The notes: a model not told the origin generated them from the letters alone. 64,000 bases of DNA from Paenibacillus melissococcoides (GCA_944800085.1 CALYLO010000001.1:1141001-1205000); one strand, 5' to 3'; shown: positions 47,476 to 57,151, counted from the stretch's first letter. Program-made: numbers and translations.

Positions 47476-48732
47476 ATGAACGCGGAAATCATTGCCGTTG
47501 GCACCGAGCTGCTGCTCGGCGAAATCGTAAACACGAATGCGCAGTTTATTTCGCAGCAATTGGCGCTGCTTGGCATCGATGTTTATTTTCAGACGGTGGT
47601 CGGAGATAATCCGCATCGGCTTCGCCATGTGCTGGAGACAGCGAGAACCCGCTCTCGAATCATTATTTTGACCGGCGGCCTCGGGCCGACGATGGATGAT
47701 ATTACGAAGGATATCGTCGCCGAACTGGCGGGACGCCGGACCTTCCTGGACGAAGCGGCGGTAGCCAAAATGGAGCAAATGTTCTCCCGCCGGGGAACGC
47801 CTATGGTGGAGAGCAACAAGCGCCAGGCGATGGTTATCGAGGGCGCCGCGATTCTGCCGAATGAGACGGGGCTTGCGCTCGGCAACGCGCTGCTGGCGGA
47901 CGGCACGGCCTTCATCCTGCTGCCGGGACCGCCGCGCGAGATGAAGCCGATGTTCGAGCAGGAAGTCATTCCGTGGCTGCACGGCAGCGGACTGCTGGAT
48001 GAGTCGGTGCTGCATACGCGGAAGCTCAAATTCGCGGGAATCGGCGAGTCGAAGCTGGAGGATATGCTCCGCGACCTGATTGAGGCGCAGGAGCATACGA
48101 CGATCGCCACCTATGCGAAGGAAGGGGAAGTGCTGGTCCGTCTCGCGACGAAGACGGCGGATGAACAGGAAGCGGCGCAGCGTCTGGCAGAGACGGAGTC
48201 GGCCATTATAAGCCGCATCGGAGACCATCTGTTCGCGGCGGAGGATATCTCTCTGCCCGAGGCGCTGCTTCAACTGATGAGCGAACGGAAGCTTACGCTG
48301 TCGGCGGCCGAGAGCTGCACCGGCGGATTGTTCGCCGAGATGATTACGTCCGTGCCGGGAAGCTCGGAGGTGTTCCAGGGAGGCGCCGTCACCTACTCGA
48401 ACGAGATGAAGGAGCGAATCCTCGGCGTTCCGCACGAGCTTCTTGAAGGGGAGCAGGCCCCTGGAGCCGTCAGCGCCGAGACGGCGAAGGCGATGGCGGA
48501 AGGAATGCAGGACATCGCGGATACCGATTTCGCGATCGCGATAACGGGCGTCGCCGGACCGGGCCATTCCGAACGGAAGCCGGTCGGCCTCGTCTATATC
48601 GCCATCGCCGAGAAGGGGAGAGACACGCAGGTCGAGGAGCTTCGCTTGACAGGAGACCGTTCGACGATTCGTCTGAGAACCGCGAATGCGGTCATGTACC
48701 GGCTGTGGGCCCGTGCCCGGCAGCATGGCTAA
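47476..48732 (+). CDS. cinA: Competence/damage-inducible protein CinA
   Basis: An N-terminal MoaB/COG1058 domain (about 1-170; AVGTELLLGEIVNTN, TGGLGPTMDDIT) is fused to a C-terminal nicotinamide-nucleotide amidase domain (about 255-418; AESCTGGLFAEMITSVPGSS, ITGVAGPGH). It acts in pyridine nucleotide salvage and is linked to competence. 418 aa, ATG start. Located directly before recA, as in Bacillus and Streptococcus. Confidence 0.95.
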   Translation: MNAEIIAVGTELLLGEIVNTNAQFISQQLALLGIDVYFQTVVGDNPHRLRHVLETARTRSRIIILTGGLGPTMDDITKDIVAELAGRRTFLDEAAVAKMEQMFSRRGTPMVESNKRQAMVIEGAAILPNETGLALGNALLADGTAFILLPGPPREMKPMFEQEVIPWLHGSGLLDESVLHTRKLKFAGIGESKLEDMLRDLIEAQEHTTIATYAKEGEVLVRLATKTADEQEAAQRLAETESAIISRIGDHLFAAEDISLPEALLQLMSERKLTLSAAESCTGGLFAEMITSVPGSSEVFQGGAVTYSNEMKERILGVPHELLEGEQAPGAVSAETAKAMAEGMQDIADTDFAIAITGVAGPGHSERKPVGLVYIAIAEKGRDTQVEELRLTGDRSTIRLRTANAVMYRLWARARQHG

Positions 48733-48777
48733 GCTTGACTGCTTTGGCGGAAGCCGCTACAATTGAATGGACGGAAG

Positions 48778-48818
48778 AACCGCAGCAAGGCGCAAGCCTT
48801 TTGTTGCGGTTTTTTTTG
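48778..48818 (+). terminator. Intrinsic terminator after cinA
   Basis: AACCGCA (48778-48784) pairs with TGCGGTT (48805-48811), with AGGC/GCCT inside and an eight-T tract. Confidence 0.87.
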
Positions 48819-48890
48819 CGTATCGGGGGAGGAGGGGCCTTAGAACGTTCCTTTTATGGAATTTTAAGAGAAATGACACTGCGAAAAAAA

Positions 48891-48904
48891 CGAATGTATG
48901 TTCG
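48891..48904 (+). promoter_or_regulatory. LexA (SOS) box upstream of recA
   Basis: CGAATGTATGTTCG differs by one base from the Gram-positive SOS consensus CGAACN4GTTCG. It lies 10 bases upstream of the recA -35. Confidence 0.82.
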
Positions 48905-48913
48905 AAAAAAAGC

Positions 48914-48942
48914 TTGGCAAACGGATCGAAAGACGGTATGAT
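48914..48942 (+). promoter_or_regulatory. Sigma-A promoter for recA
   Basis: TTGGCA (48914-48919), a 17-base spacer and TATGAT (48937-48942), immediately downstream of the LexA box. Confidence 0.78.
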
Positions 48943-48975
48943 AGAGGTATCAAATGGAACAAAGGAAGTGAGTGT

Positions 48976-50034
48976 GTGTCAGATCGCCGCGCTGCATTAG
49001 AAATGGCATTGCGCCAAATCGAGAAACAATTCGGTAAAGGTTCGATCATGAAACTTGGCGAGTCCAACCATATGCAGGTTGAGATTGTGCCGAGCGGATC
49101 GTTGGCACTTGATATAGCTCTTGGAATCGGCGGATTGCCAAGAGGACGGATTATTGAAGTATACGGACCGGAATCTTCCGGTAAGACGACGGTTGCGCTT
49201 CACGCGATTGCTGAAGTGCAGAAGGTTGGCGGACAAGCTGCGTTCATCGACGCGGAGCACGCGCTCGATCCTACATACGCGAGCAAGCTTGGCGTCAACA
49301 TTGACGAGCTGCTTCTGTCCCAGCCGGATACAGGGGAGCAGGCGCTCGAGATTGCCGAAGCGCTTGTGCGCAGCGGCGCGGTGGACATTATCGTCATCGA
49401 CTCCGTCGCGGCTCTCGTGCCGAAGGCGGAGATTGAAGGCGAGATGGGAGATTCCCACGTCGGTTTGCAAGCCCGCCTCATGTCCCAGGCGCTTCGCAAA
49501 TTGTCCGGAGCGATCAGCAAGTCCAAGACGATCGCGATCTTCATCAACCAGCTTCGCGAGAAGGTCGGCGTCATGTTCGGGAACCCGGAGACGACGCCGG
49601 GCGGCCGCGCATTGAAGTTCTATTCCACGATCCGGCTGGATGTCCGGCGGGTGGAGACGATCAAGCAGGGCAACGACATGATCGGGAACCGGACACGCAT
49701 CAAGGTCGTGAAGAACAAGGTCGCGCCTCCATTCAAGCAGGCAGACATCGATATTATGTACGGCGAAGGGATTTCCCGCGAAGGAAGCATCGTAGATATC
49801 GGCACGGAGATGGACATTATTCAGAAGAGCGGGGCCTGGTATTCGTACGAGGGCGAGCGTCTGGGCCAAGGCCGTGAGAATGCGAAGCAGTTCCTGAAGG
49901 AAAATCCGGAGATTGCTCTGACGATCGAGAACAAGGTTCGTGAAGCAAGCAATTTGTCGACGGTGGTCCGGAACCATTCCGAGCATGATGCTGAAGAGGC
50001 CGAGGATGCTCTGGAGCTGGAGCTTGAATCGTAA
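48976..50034 (+). CDS. recA: Recombinase RecA
   Basis: ATP-dependent strand-exchange protein and co-protease for LexA. Walker [10 protein letters not shown] (about 66-74), [20 protein letters not shown], and the L1/L2 DNA-binding loops ([16 protein letters not shown]). 352 aa from GTG 48976, 9 bases after AAAGGAAG. The frame stays open upstream through the promoter and SOS box, which rules that extension out. Acidic C-terminal tail. Confidence 0.98.
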   Translation: MSDRRAALEMALRQIEKQFGKGSIMKLGESNHMQVEIVPSGSLALDIALGIGGLPRGRIIEVYGPESSGKTTVALHAIAEVQKVGGQAAFIDAEHALDPTYASKLGVNIDELLLSQPDTGEQALEIAEALVRSGAVDIIVIDSVAALVPKAEIEGEMGDSHVGLQARLMSQALRKLSGAISKSKTIAIFINQLREKVGVMFGNPETTPGGRALKFYSTIRLDVRRVETIKQGNDMIGNRTRIKVVKNKVAPPFKQADIDIMYGEGISREGSIVDIGTEMDIIQKSGAWYSYEGERLGQGRENAKQFLKENPEIALTIENKVREASNLSTVVRNHSEHDAEEAEDALELELES

Positions 50035-50046
50035 GCCTGTTTCTGG

Positions 50047-50080
50047 AACAAGCGCCTTCCTGTGAGGGCGCTTGTTTTGT
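50047..50080 (+). terminator. Intrinsic terminator after recA
   Basis: AACAAGCGCC (50047-50056) pairs perfectly with GGCGCTTGTT (50067-50076), followed by TTGT. Confidence 0.85.
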
Positions 50081-50190
50081 CATGTCCGTGTACATAAGGA
50101 TGCGGGGAACGCGAAAATCATGCGCGGATGCGGGGAAGCCAACGAATGATGGCTTTGCCGGACGATGGCGCACTTAGGAGGAGCAGACGG

Positions 50191-50853
50191 ATGAGCAAGC
50201 AGGAACGCATCGTGACGATCATGCGGGTGGAGCAGGATCGAACCCAGCGGGGGCGCTATGTCCTGCATTTCGACAGCGGCGAGTCTCTCAACGTGCATGA
50301 GGATGTCATGATCAAGTACCGTCTTCTGAAAGGAGCGGACATCGCTATCGACGCGATTGACGATATATTGCGGGCCGATGAAGGGAACAAGGCCTATGTG
50401 CAGGCCTTGCGCCATCTGCAGCGCAAGCCGAGAACGAGGATGGAGATCATCCGCCATCTGAGCCAGAAAGGCTATGAAGAAGGAATTGTGCGGGAAGCCG
50501 TCTCGCGTCTGGAGGAAGAGCGTCTGGTGGACGATCGGGCGTACGCCGAGCAGTGGGCATACGAGCGCACGTCGATGCATGCGAAGGGCCGCCGCTTCAT
50601 TGAGCAGGAGCTGAAGCAGAAGGGCGTGCCGGAGCAGCATATCGCTGCCGCCCTTACTTCTATTGATCCGGAGGAGGAGCGGGACGGGGCGCAGCGCGCT
50701 GCCGTCAAGAAATGGCGCCAGACGCAGGGCGAGCCGCATATGCGGAAGCAAAAAGTGATTGCATTCCTGCTCCGGCGCGGCTATCCGATGGATCTGGCCC
50801 GCCGCGCTGCCGAGGAGGCGGCGCAGGAAGCCAATGCGGAGGAAGAGTTCTAA
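50191..50853 (+). CDS. recX: Regulatory protein RecX
   Basis: Modulator of RecA filaments, built from three-helix RecX repeats (LQRKPRTRMEIIRHLSQKGY; LVDDRAYAEQWAYERT; GYPMDLARRAAEEA). 220 aa from ATG 50191, right after TAGGAGGAG. It sits directly behind recA, whereas B. subtilis has it elsewhere. Confidence 0.92.
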   Translation: MSKQERIVTIMRVEQDRTQRGRYVLHFDSGESLNVHEDVMIKYRLLKGADIAIDAIDDILRADEGNKAYVQALRHLQRKPRTRMEIIRHLSQKGYEEGIVREAVSRLEEERLVDDRAYAEQWAYERTSMHAKGRRFIEQELKQKGVPEQHIAAALTSIDPEEERDGAQRAAVKKWRQTQGEPHMRKQKVIAFLLRRGYPMDLARRAAEEAAQEANAEEEF

Positions 50854-50897
50854 GCGGGCGGCTCCGGTCAAAGATATCGCTCTTCGCCGTCATTTGC

Positions 50898-50927
50898 TTG
50901 ACAATATCTTTTCATGAATAATAAAAT
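50898..50927 (+). promoter_or_regulatory. Sigma-A promoter for rny
   Basis: A perfect TTGACA (50898-50903), an 18-base spacer and TAAAAT (50922-50927). Confidence 0.75.
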
Positions 50928-50959
50928 GAACATGTATCTTTATTATCGCGAAATCAGTT

Positions 50960-51166
50960 TCCACTTCCAGAAATTGATTTCTACATGATTCATTTCGCCA
51001 ATATCATGATTTCCGATTGGCCGCTTTCGGGCGGCGCACGCCTTCGCGCGTGCACTTCGCCGGCGCTCATGCGTCGGTCCATGATACGAACCTGAATTTT
51101 GTAATGAAACACGTGAACAACTGAACAAATGAAACCTGTCCCAAGCAGTGCTTGGAGCAACCAACG
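50960..51166 (+). promoter_or_regulatory. Long structured 5' leader of rny
   Basis: Several stems are visible in about 240 bases: GAAATCA with TGATTTC (about 50949-50980), GCCGC with GCGGC, GCACGC with GCGTGC (about 51036-51053), and CCAAGCA with GCTTGG just before the ribosome site. No ORF with a ribosome site occurs. The stretch recX-rny is 326 bases and holds only the promoter and this leader. Confidence 0.5.
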
Positions 51167-51179
51167 GGGAGGTGAGGCA

Positions 51180-52727
51180 ATGGAGATGAACATTTGGCTC
51201 GCGCTCGCTCTCGTTGTGGCCGCATTGATCTTGGGGTTTGGAATCGGGTACCTGATTCGCAAATCGCTTGCTGAAGCGAAGATAACGAGTGCCGAGCATG
51301 CCGCAGAGCAGATTATGGACAGCGCGCGCAAGGAAGCGGAGGCACTGAAGAAGGAAACGGTGCTCGAAGCGAAGGACGACATCCATAAACTGCGCACGGA
51401 AGCGGAGAAATACATTCGCGAGCGCCGAAATGAAGTTCAACGTCTGGAAAGACGCGTTGTACAAAAAGAAGAGTCATTGGATAAAAAGCTGGAGTCGCTG
51501 GAGCGCAAAGAAGAACAAATCACGAGCAGAGAAAAGCGCATCGAAGAGACCCAGCAGCAGGTTGAACGGACGCTGCAGCAGCAAGTTGCGGAGTTGGAAC
51601 GGATCTCGAATCTGACGATGGAAGATGCGCGGAGCATTATCCTGTCCAATGTGGAGCAGGAGGTACGGCACGAGACCGCGCAGATGATCAAAGATATCGA
51701 GCAGCAGGCACGCGAAGAGGCGGACAAGCGCTCACGCGAGATTATTACGCTTGCTATCCAGCGCTGCGCCGCCGATCACGTAGCAGAGACGACGGTCTCT
51801 GTCGTGGCATTGCCGAACGAAGAGATGAAGGGCCGGATTATCGGCCGCGAAGGCCGGAATATCCGTGCGCTTGAGACACTGACAGGAATCGATCTGATCA
51901 TCGACGATACGCCGGAAGCGGTCATTCTGTCCGGATTCGATCCGATACGGCGGGAGATCGCGCGGACCGCCTTGGAGAAGCTGGTCGCCGACGGGCGTAT
52001 CCACCCGGCTCGAATCGAGGAAATGGTGGAGAAGTCCCGCAAGGAAGTCGACGAGCGCATCCGCGAATACGGAGAGCAAGCGACGTTCGAGGTCGGAGTG
52101 CATGGCTTGCATCCGGATCTGATCAAGATTCTGGGACGTCTGAAGTTCCGTACGAGCTACGGTCAGAATGTGCTCAAGCATTCCATGGAAGTAGCATATC
52201 TCACCGGCTTGATGGCGGGAGAGCTGGGCGAAGATGTAACCTTGGCACGCCGTGCCGGGCTGTTGCATGATATCGGAAAAGCGCTGGATCACGAGGTGGA
52301 AGGATCCCACGTCGAGATTGGCGTAGAGTTGGCGAAAAAGTATAAAGAACACCCTGTAGTCATTAACAGCATCGCATCCCATCACGGGGATTGCGAAGCG
52401 ACATCGGTTATCGCAATGCTGGTGGCAGCGGCGGATGCGCTGTCTGCGGCCAGACCGGGAGCGCGTCGTGAGACGCTCGAAACCTATATCAAACGGCTGG
52501 AGAAGCTGGAAGACATTTCCGAGTCGTTCGAAGGGGTGGAGAAATCGTATGCCATCCAGGCTGGACGCGAAGTTCGCGTCATGGTCCAGCCGGAAAAGAT
52601 TGACGATGCGGAAGCGTACCGACTCGCTCGGGAGATTACGAAGAAAATCGAGAGCGAGCTGGACTATCCGGGTCATATCAAGGTGACGGTAATCCGCGAG
52701 ACCCGTGCGGTAGAATATGCGAAATAA
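51180..52727 (+). CDS. rny: Ribonuclease Y
   Basis: Membrane-anchored endoribonuclease that starts mRNA decay and interacts with RicA (YmcA), encoded at 61.1 kb. N-terminal transmembrane helix (about 4-25), long coiled coil (about 30-190), KH domain (about 207-270; [15 protein letters not shown]) and HD domain with [12 protein letters not shown] (about 359-370). 515 aa. ATG 51180 follows GGGGAGGTGAG. Confidence 0.96.
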   Translation: MEMNIWLALALVVAALILGFGIGYLIRKSLAEAKITSAEHAAEQIMDSARKEAEALKKETVLEAKDDIHKLRTEAEKYIRERRNEVQRLERRVVQKEESLDKKLESLERKEEQITSREKRIEETQQQVERTLQQQVAELERISNLTMEDARSIILSNVEQEVRHETAQMIKDIEQQAREEADKRSREIITLAIQRCAADHVAETTVSVVALPNEEMKGRIIGREGRNIRALETLTGIDLIIDDTPEAVILSGFDPIRREIARTALEKLVADGRIHPARIEEMVEKSRKEVDERIREYGEQATFEVGVHGLHPDLIKILGRLKFRTSYGQNVLKHSMEVAYLTGLMAGELGEDVTLARRAGLLHDIGKALDHEVEGSHVEIGVELAKKYKEHPVVINSIASHHGDCEATSVIAMLVAAADALSAARPGARRETLETYIKRLEKLEDISESFEGVEKSYAIQAGREVRVMVQPEKIDDAEAYRLAREITKKIESELDYPGHIKVTVIRETRAVEYAK

Positions 52728-52749
52728 GCAAAAGCTATAGCGTAACTGC

Positions 52750-52776
52750 GAGAAGTGGCCTTCTGGGCCACTTCTC
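52750..52776 (+). promoter_or_regulatory. 11-bp perfect hairpin before ymdB
   Basis: GAGAAGTGGCC (52750-52760) and GGCCACTTCTC (52766-52776) form a perfect stem with a TTCTG loop. No U-tract follows (CTGATTTAAGGAGG), and the ymdB ribosome site begins about 10 bases on. Confidence 0.75.
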
Positions 52777-52798
52777 CTGATTTAAGGAGGACCCAGTC

Positions 52799-53593
52799 AT
52801 GAAAGTCTTGTTTATCGGCGATATTGTGGGCAATACGGGACGCAAGGCCGTGAAGCAGCTGCTGCCGGAGCTCAAGCAGAAATATAACCCGCATATCATT
52901 ATCGCCAATGCGGAGAACGCCGCCGGAGGTCGGGGCGTCACGGCCGCGATCGTGAAGGAGTTCCTTGATCTGGGCATTCACGGCTTTACGATGGGGAACC
53001 ATACGTGGGACAACAAAGATATTTTCGAGTGGATTGACGAGGAGCCGCGGATGGCGCGTCCCGCCAACTTCCCGGAAGGAACGCCCGGCAGAGGGCATGC
53101 CGTCATCAAAGCCAACGGCAAGGAGCTTGTCATTATCAATTTGCAGGGGCGGACGTTCCTCCCGGCCATTGATTGCCCCTTCCAAAAGGCGGACGAAATT
53201 TTGGAAGGCCTCGGCAAAAAGCCGCGTGCCATTCTCGTCGATTTCCATGCCGAAGCGACATCCGAGAAGATTGCAATGGGCTGGCATCTGGACGGCCGCG
53301 CTTCGCTGGTCGTAGGGACGCATACGCATGTCCAGACGAATGACGATACGATACTTCCTAACGGCACGGCCTATTTGACCGATGTCGGCATGGTCGGTTC
53401 GCGGGAAGGCGTGCTTGGCATGGAGCGGGAAGCGGTGCTGCGCAAGTTCAGGACGCAGCTTCCGGTAAGGTTCGTCGTCGATGAAGGCAAATGGCAGTTC
53501 CACGCGCTGGTCGTTGACATTGATGAAGCGACCGGCAAAGCGACGAAGCTGGATAAAATCCGTATTCGCGAAGGCGAGTGGATGATGAGCTAG
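52799..53593 (+). CDS. ymdB: Metallophosphoesterase YmdB
   Basis: Phosphodiesterase acting on 2',3'-cyclic nucleotides, affecting biofilm and motility choice in B. subtilis. Metal motifs: GDIVGNTGRKA at 6-16, NAENAAGG, GNHTWDNK, VDFHAEATSEK, and GTHTHVQT with TDVGMVG. 264 aa is the family length. AAGGAGG precedes the ATG. The rny-ymdB-spoVS order is conserved. Confidence 0.95.
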   Translation: MKVLFIGDIVGNTGRKAVKQLLPELKQKYNPHIIIANAENAAGGRGVTAAIVKEFLDLGIHGFTMGNHTWDNKDIFEWIDEEPRMARPANFPEGTPGRGHAVIKANGKELVIINLQGRTFLPAIDCPFQKADEILEGLGKKPRAILVDFHAEATSEKIAMGWHLDGRASLVVGTHTHVQTNDDTILPNGTAYLTDVGMVGSREGVLGMEREAVLRKFRTQLPVRFVVDEGKWQFHALVVDIDEATGKATKLDKIRIREGEWMMS

Positions 53594-53662
53594 GGCAGGT
53601 TGGAACCCGGCACCGGCCATGGCGGCGAACGGGCGGGCTACGCTAACTGACCCGGTATGGGT

Positions 53663-53718
53663 GCCGCCGCCCGGCTATTGCGTGAACAGGAACGGATGAG
53701 CCTGGCCGCCGCCCGGCT
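53663..53718 (+). repeat. Two direct copies of GCCGCCGCCCGGCT
   Basis: The 14-base unit occurs at 53663-53676 and again at 53705-53718, each followed by a similar T-rich TGCGTGAA/TCGCATGAA segment. An upstream CGGGCGG can pair with the first copy. This may be paired hairpin halves of a ymdB terminator, or a small duplication. Confidence 0.5.
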
Positions 53719-53804
53719 TTTCGCATGAATAAAAACAGATCAGCCCGGTCGCTGGCCGGAAAAAGGCCGACCACCGCACCTCCTCTTCACAGGGACTGAA
53801 GATG

Positions 53805-53833
53805 ACAGGAATTTTTGGCCCGCTTGTGAATAG
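53805..53833 (+). promoter_or_regulatory. Sigma-H-type promoter for spoVS
   Basis: ACAGGAATT (53805-53813) fits the sigma-H -35 consensus RnAGGAWWW fully. After 11 bases comes a -10 with the GAAT core (53828-53831). spoVS is sigma-H dependent in B. subtilis, which agrees. Confidence 0.7.
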
Positions 53834-53878
53834 ATTGTAATAGTGGAGTCAACCATCATTCCCGAGGAGGTACTTTCC

Positions 53879-54139
53879 ATGGAAGTATTAAAGGTGTCAG
53901 CTAAATCCAACCCGAATTCCGTCGCGGGCGCATTGGCAGGGGTGCTGCGTGAACGCGGAGCGGCCGAACTTCAAGCGATCGGAGCGGGCGCATTGAATCA
54001 GGCGATTAAAGCAGTTGCGATTGCACGAGGATTCGTCGCACCAAGCGGGGTTGATCTGATTTGCATTCCTGCATTCACGGATATTGTCATTGACGGCGAA
54101 GACCGTACGGCAATTAAATTAATTGTCGAGCCCAGATAA
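53879..54139 (+). CDS. spoVS: Stage V sporulation protein S
   Basis: Small Alba-like protein required to pass stage V of sporulation. 86 aa from ATG 53879, the invariant family length; MEVLKVSAKSNPNSVAGALA opens it and IPAFTDIVIDGEDRTAIK lies near the end. GAGGAGG at 53864-53870 sets the start. Confidence 0.96.
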   Translation: MEVLKVSAKSNPNSVAGALAGVLRERGAAELQAIGAGALNQAIKAVAIARGFVAPSGVDLICIPAFTDIVIDGEDRTAIKLIVEPR

Positions 54140-54177
54140 AAAACGCATACATGGAAATGACCGGGGAACCTTACTCT

Positions 54178-54204
54178 GCCTGTTTACGACGTAAGCAGGT
54201 TTTT
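54178..54204 (+). terminator. Intrinsic terminator after spoVS
   Basis: CCTGTTTAC (54178-54186) pairs with GTAAGCAGG (54190-54198) with one G:U pair, followed by six T. Confidence 0.9.
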
Positions 54205-54248
54205 TGCTTTCCATGATGGGACACGCCACGGAGAAAGGATGATGCCAA

Positions 54249-55208
54249 ATGAACGCTCGTGTTATCGATTTTCATTGCGATGTATTGTACAAGATGCTGT
54301 ATCACGGCGTTGGCCGCTTCGAGCAGGAAGAGGATTTTGATGTCACATTGCCGCGCCTGAGGCAAGGGGGAGTCGGCATGCAGGTGTTTGCGGTTTTCCT
54401 GGAGGACTCCGCGCTGGCCGGCCCGCCGAAGTTTGCTCAGGTGCTGCGTAGCATCGATCTGCTGCGCGAGCGCATCAATACGCTACCCGGTATGCGTCTC
54501 ATCCGTTGGCGGGACGATCTCGATCGGTGGCAGCGGCAGCCGGACCAAATCGGAACGCTGCTGTCCCTGGAAGGCGTAGACGCGCTGGAAGGAGATTTCG
54601 TGTATCTCCGCACCGCTTACGAACTAGGGGTCCGCTTCATCGGACTGACCTGGAATCATGCCAACTGGGCGGTGGACGGAACGTTGGAGGAGCGGCAGGC
54701 CGGCTTTACTGCGCTGGGCCGAAGCCTAATTAGGGAATGCGATCGCTTGGGACTTGTCATTGACGTGTCGCATTTGAACCGGACGGCATTTTGGGAGCTG
54801 CTTGAGCTGACAGGGCGGCCGATCTTCGCCTCTCATTCCAATGCGGCGGCCGTGCTTGAGCATCCGCGCAATCTGACGGACCAGCAGATCCGGGCCATTA
54901 TCGCTCGCGACGGAAGAATCGGCGTTACATTCGTGCCGCATTTCATCCATGAAGGGGACAAGGCTTCCATTGATCATTTGCTCCGCCATATCGAGCATAT
55001 CGCCGCATTGGGCGGCGAGCGGCATCTAATGTTCGGATCAGACTTCGACGGCATCGACAAGAAGGTAGAGAAGTTGGAGCATGCGGGGCAGTATACGAAC
55101 TTATTAAATGAACTGCATAAAAGATACAGTCCGGATTTCGTAGAGCGGATTTCTTCCGCCAATGCATTATCGTTTCTCGCGGCCCATCTTCCCGAGCGCG
55201 AGCAATAA
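54249..55208 (+). CDS. M19-family membrane dipeptidase
   Basis: Zinc dipeptidase of the renal dipeptidase family, TIM-barrel fold. Metal ligands appear in DFHCD (7-11), SLEGVDALEG, VIDVSHLN and FASHSNAAAV; GSDFDGI (about 265-271) is also conserved. 319 aa. Physiological role uncertain: dipeptide use or cell-wall peptide turnover. It replaces tdh-kbl found after spoVS in B. subtilis. No signal peptide, so likely cytoplasmic. Confidence 0.9.
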   Translation: MNARVIDFHCDVLYKMLYHGVGRFEQEEDFDVTLPRLRQGGVGMQVFAVFLEDSALAGPPKFAQVLRSIDLLRERINTLPGMRLIRWRDDLDRWQRQPDQIGTLLSLEGVDALEGDFVYLRTAYELGVRFIGLTWNHANWAVDGTLEERQAGFTALGRSLIRECDRLGLVIDVSHLNRTAFWELLELTGRPIFASHSNAAAVLEHPRNLTDQQIRAIIARDGRIGVTFVPHFIHEGDKASIDHLLRHIEHIAALGGERHLMFGSDFDGIDKKVEKLEHAGQYTNLLNELHKRYSPDFVERISSANALSFLAAHLPEREQ

Positions 55209-55417
55209 CATGGATATTCATCTCGACCGCGTATCATATCCATCGAAACTCGCTATCGTGGGGGAGGCAGAAAACGCTTGCTTTTTCAAGTACCCGGACA
55301 TAGAATGAGAGTGACTCAACCATTTTCTAATATTTTACTTGTTATATTATTTGGAAAATATTTATTTCGCGGCAGTGAATATGGATGCGAGTCACTTTGC
55401 AAAAGGAGTGGGCGAGC

Positions 55418-57151
55418 TTGATTAGTCAATTATCTTGGAAAATCGGGGGTCAACAAGGAGAGGGTGTAGAAAGTACAGATCGTATCTTCTCAACGGCTTT
55501 GAATCGTCTAGGCTATTATCTATACGGCTATCGACACTTTTCTTCCCGAATCAAGGGTGGACATACGAATAACAAAATACGAATCAGCACAGCGCCAATC
55601 CGTGCGATATCGGATGACCTGGACATTCTCGTCGCTTTCGATCAAGAGACAATCGATCTGAACGCGCATGAATTGCGGCCGGGAGGGGTTATCGTTGCCG
55701 ATGCGAAGTTCGCGCCAGTCGTGCCGGAAGGAATCGATGCACGGCTATTTGCTGTTCCATTCACCGCAATCGCGGACGAACTGGGCGCATCTTTGATGAA
55801 AAACATGGTTGCTTCCGGGGCATCCTGGGCCCTGCTTGGATTGCCGCTGGACGTGTTCAATAAGGCGTTGGAAGAAGAATTCGGGCGCAAAGGGCAGGCA
55901 GTCGTCGAGAAGAACGTCGAGGCCTCCCGCCGCGGGGCGGAATTCATCCTGGAGCAGGCCGGCGGCCCGCTGACCGAGTTCCAGCTTGAACCGGCGGACG
56001 GGAAGCAGAAGCTCTTCATGATCGGGAACGATGCGATTGGCTTGGGCGCGATCGCCGCCGGCTGCCGTTTGATGGCGGCTTATCCGATTACGCCGGCATC
56101 GGAGATTATGGAATACTTAATTAAGCGGCTGCCGAAGTTCGGCGGTACAGTCATTCAGACCGAGGACGAGATTGCCGCAGTTACGTTGGCCATCGGGGCC
56201 AATTACGGCGGAGTCCGGGCAATGACCGCATCCGCGGGACCGGGGTTGTCGCTCAAAGCGGAAGCGATCGGGCTGGCCGGCATGACGGAGACGCCGGTCG
56301 TCATCGTCAATACGCAGCGCGGCGGTCCGAGCACCGGCCTGCCGACGAAGCAGGAGCAGAGCGACCTGAATGCGATGGTCTACGGCACCCATGGCGAGAT
56401 TCCGAAGATCGTCATGGCGCCGAGCTCTATCGAAGAGTGCTTCTACGATACGATCGAGGCATTTAACCTCGCGGAAAAATACCAATGCCCGGTCATCGTC
56501 ATGACCGATCTGCAGCTATCGCTGGGCAAACAGTCATGCGAGCTGCTCGATTACGACCGCATCGTCATCGATCGCGGCAAGCTGACATCCGATCTGCCGC
56601 CTCTGGAGCCGCACGGCCAATTCAAACGTTACGAATGGACGGAGGACGGCATCTCCCCGCGCGTTATCCCTGGGGAGAAGGGCGGTCTGCATCATGTGAC
56701 CGGCGTAGAGCACAATGAGGTTGGGCGCCCGTCCGAGAGCGCGGCGAACCGGAAGAAGATGATGGATAAACGGCTGCGGAAGATCAAGGGCCTGCAAATA
56801 ACAAATGCGATACATGCGGATACGCCGCACGAGGAACCGGATCTGCTGTTCGTCGGCATGGGCTCTATCGGCGGAACGATAGACGAGGCGCGCCGCAGAC
56901 TGGAAGCGGAAGGAATCAAGACGAACCATATCACCGTTCGGCAGATTCACCCGTTCCCGACGGAGCTGCTTAAGCCGCATGCGGAGCAGGCCCGTCAAGT
57001 GGTCGTCATCGAGAACAACGCTACCGGACAATTGGCGGATCAGATTCAACTGCATGTCGGCTTCAGAGAGAAGCTGCGCCGCGTGAACAAATACGACGGC
57101 ACTCCGTTCCTGCCGTCCGAATTGTACAATCATAGCAAGGAGCTGGTCTAA
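55418..57151 (+). CDS. korA: 2-oxoacid:ferredoxin oxidoreductase, fused gamma-alpha subunit
   Basis: Oxidative decarboxylation of a 2-oxoacid to acyl-CoA with ferredoxin as acceptor. The N-terminal gamma domain (about 1-190; GGQQGEGVESTDRIFS) is fused to the alpha domain (from about 200; GNDAIGLGAIAAGC, AYPITPASEIMEYL, TASAGPGLSLKAEA). 577 aa from TTG 55418, which follows AAAAGGAG at 9 bases. Two bases separate it from the beta subunit. The substrate is probably 2-oxoglutarate; pyruvate cannot be excluded. Confidence 0.9.
   Translation: MISQLSWKIGGQQGEGVESTDRIFSTALNRLGYYLYGYRHFSSRIKGGHTNNKIRISTAPIRAISDDLDILVAFDQETIDLNAHELRPGGVIVADAKFAPVVPEGIDARLFAVPFTAIADELGASLMKNMVASGASWALLGLPLDVFNKALEEEFGRKGQAVVEKNVEASRRGAEFILEQAGGPLTEFQLEPADGKQKLFMIGNDAIGLGAIAAGCRLMAAYPITPASEIMEYLIKRLPKFGGTVIQTEDEIAAVTLAIGANYGGVRAMTASAGPGLSLKAEAIGLAGMTETPVVIVNTQRGGPSTGLPTKQEQSDLNAMVYGTHGEIPKIVMAPSSIEECFYDTIEAFNLAEKYQCPVIVMTDLQLSLGKQSCELLDYDRIVIDRGKLTSDLPPLEPHGQFKRYEWTEDGISPRVIPGEKGGLHHVTGVEHNEVGRPSESAANRKKMMDKRLRKIKGLQITNAIHADTPHEEPDLLFVGMGSIGGTIDEARRRLEAEGIKTNHITVRQIHPFPTELLKPHAEQARQVVVIENNATGQLADQIQLHVGFREKLRRVNKYDGTPFLPSELYNHSKELV

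Noticed and set aside
48898..48975. N-terminal extension of recA
   Set aside because: It would translate through the SOS box and promoter; GTG 48976 with AAAGGAAG gives the standard RecA start [12 protein letters not shown].
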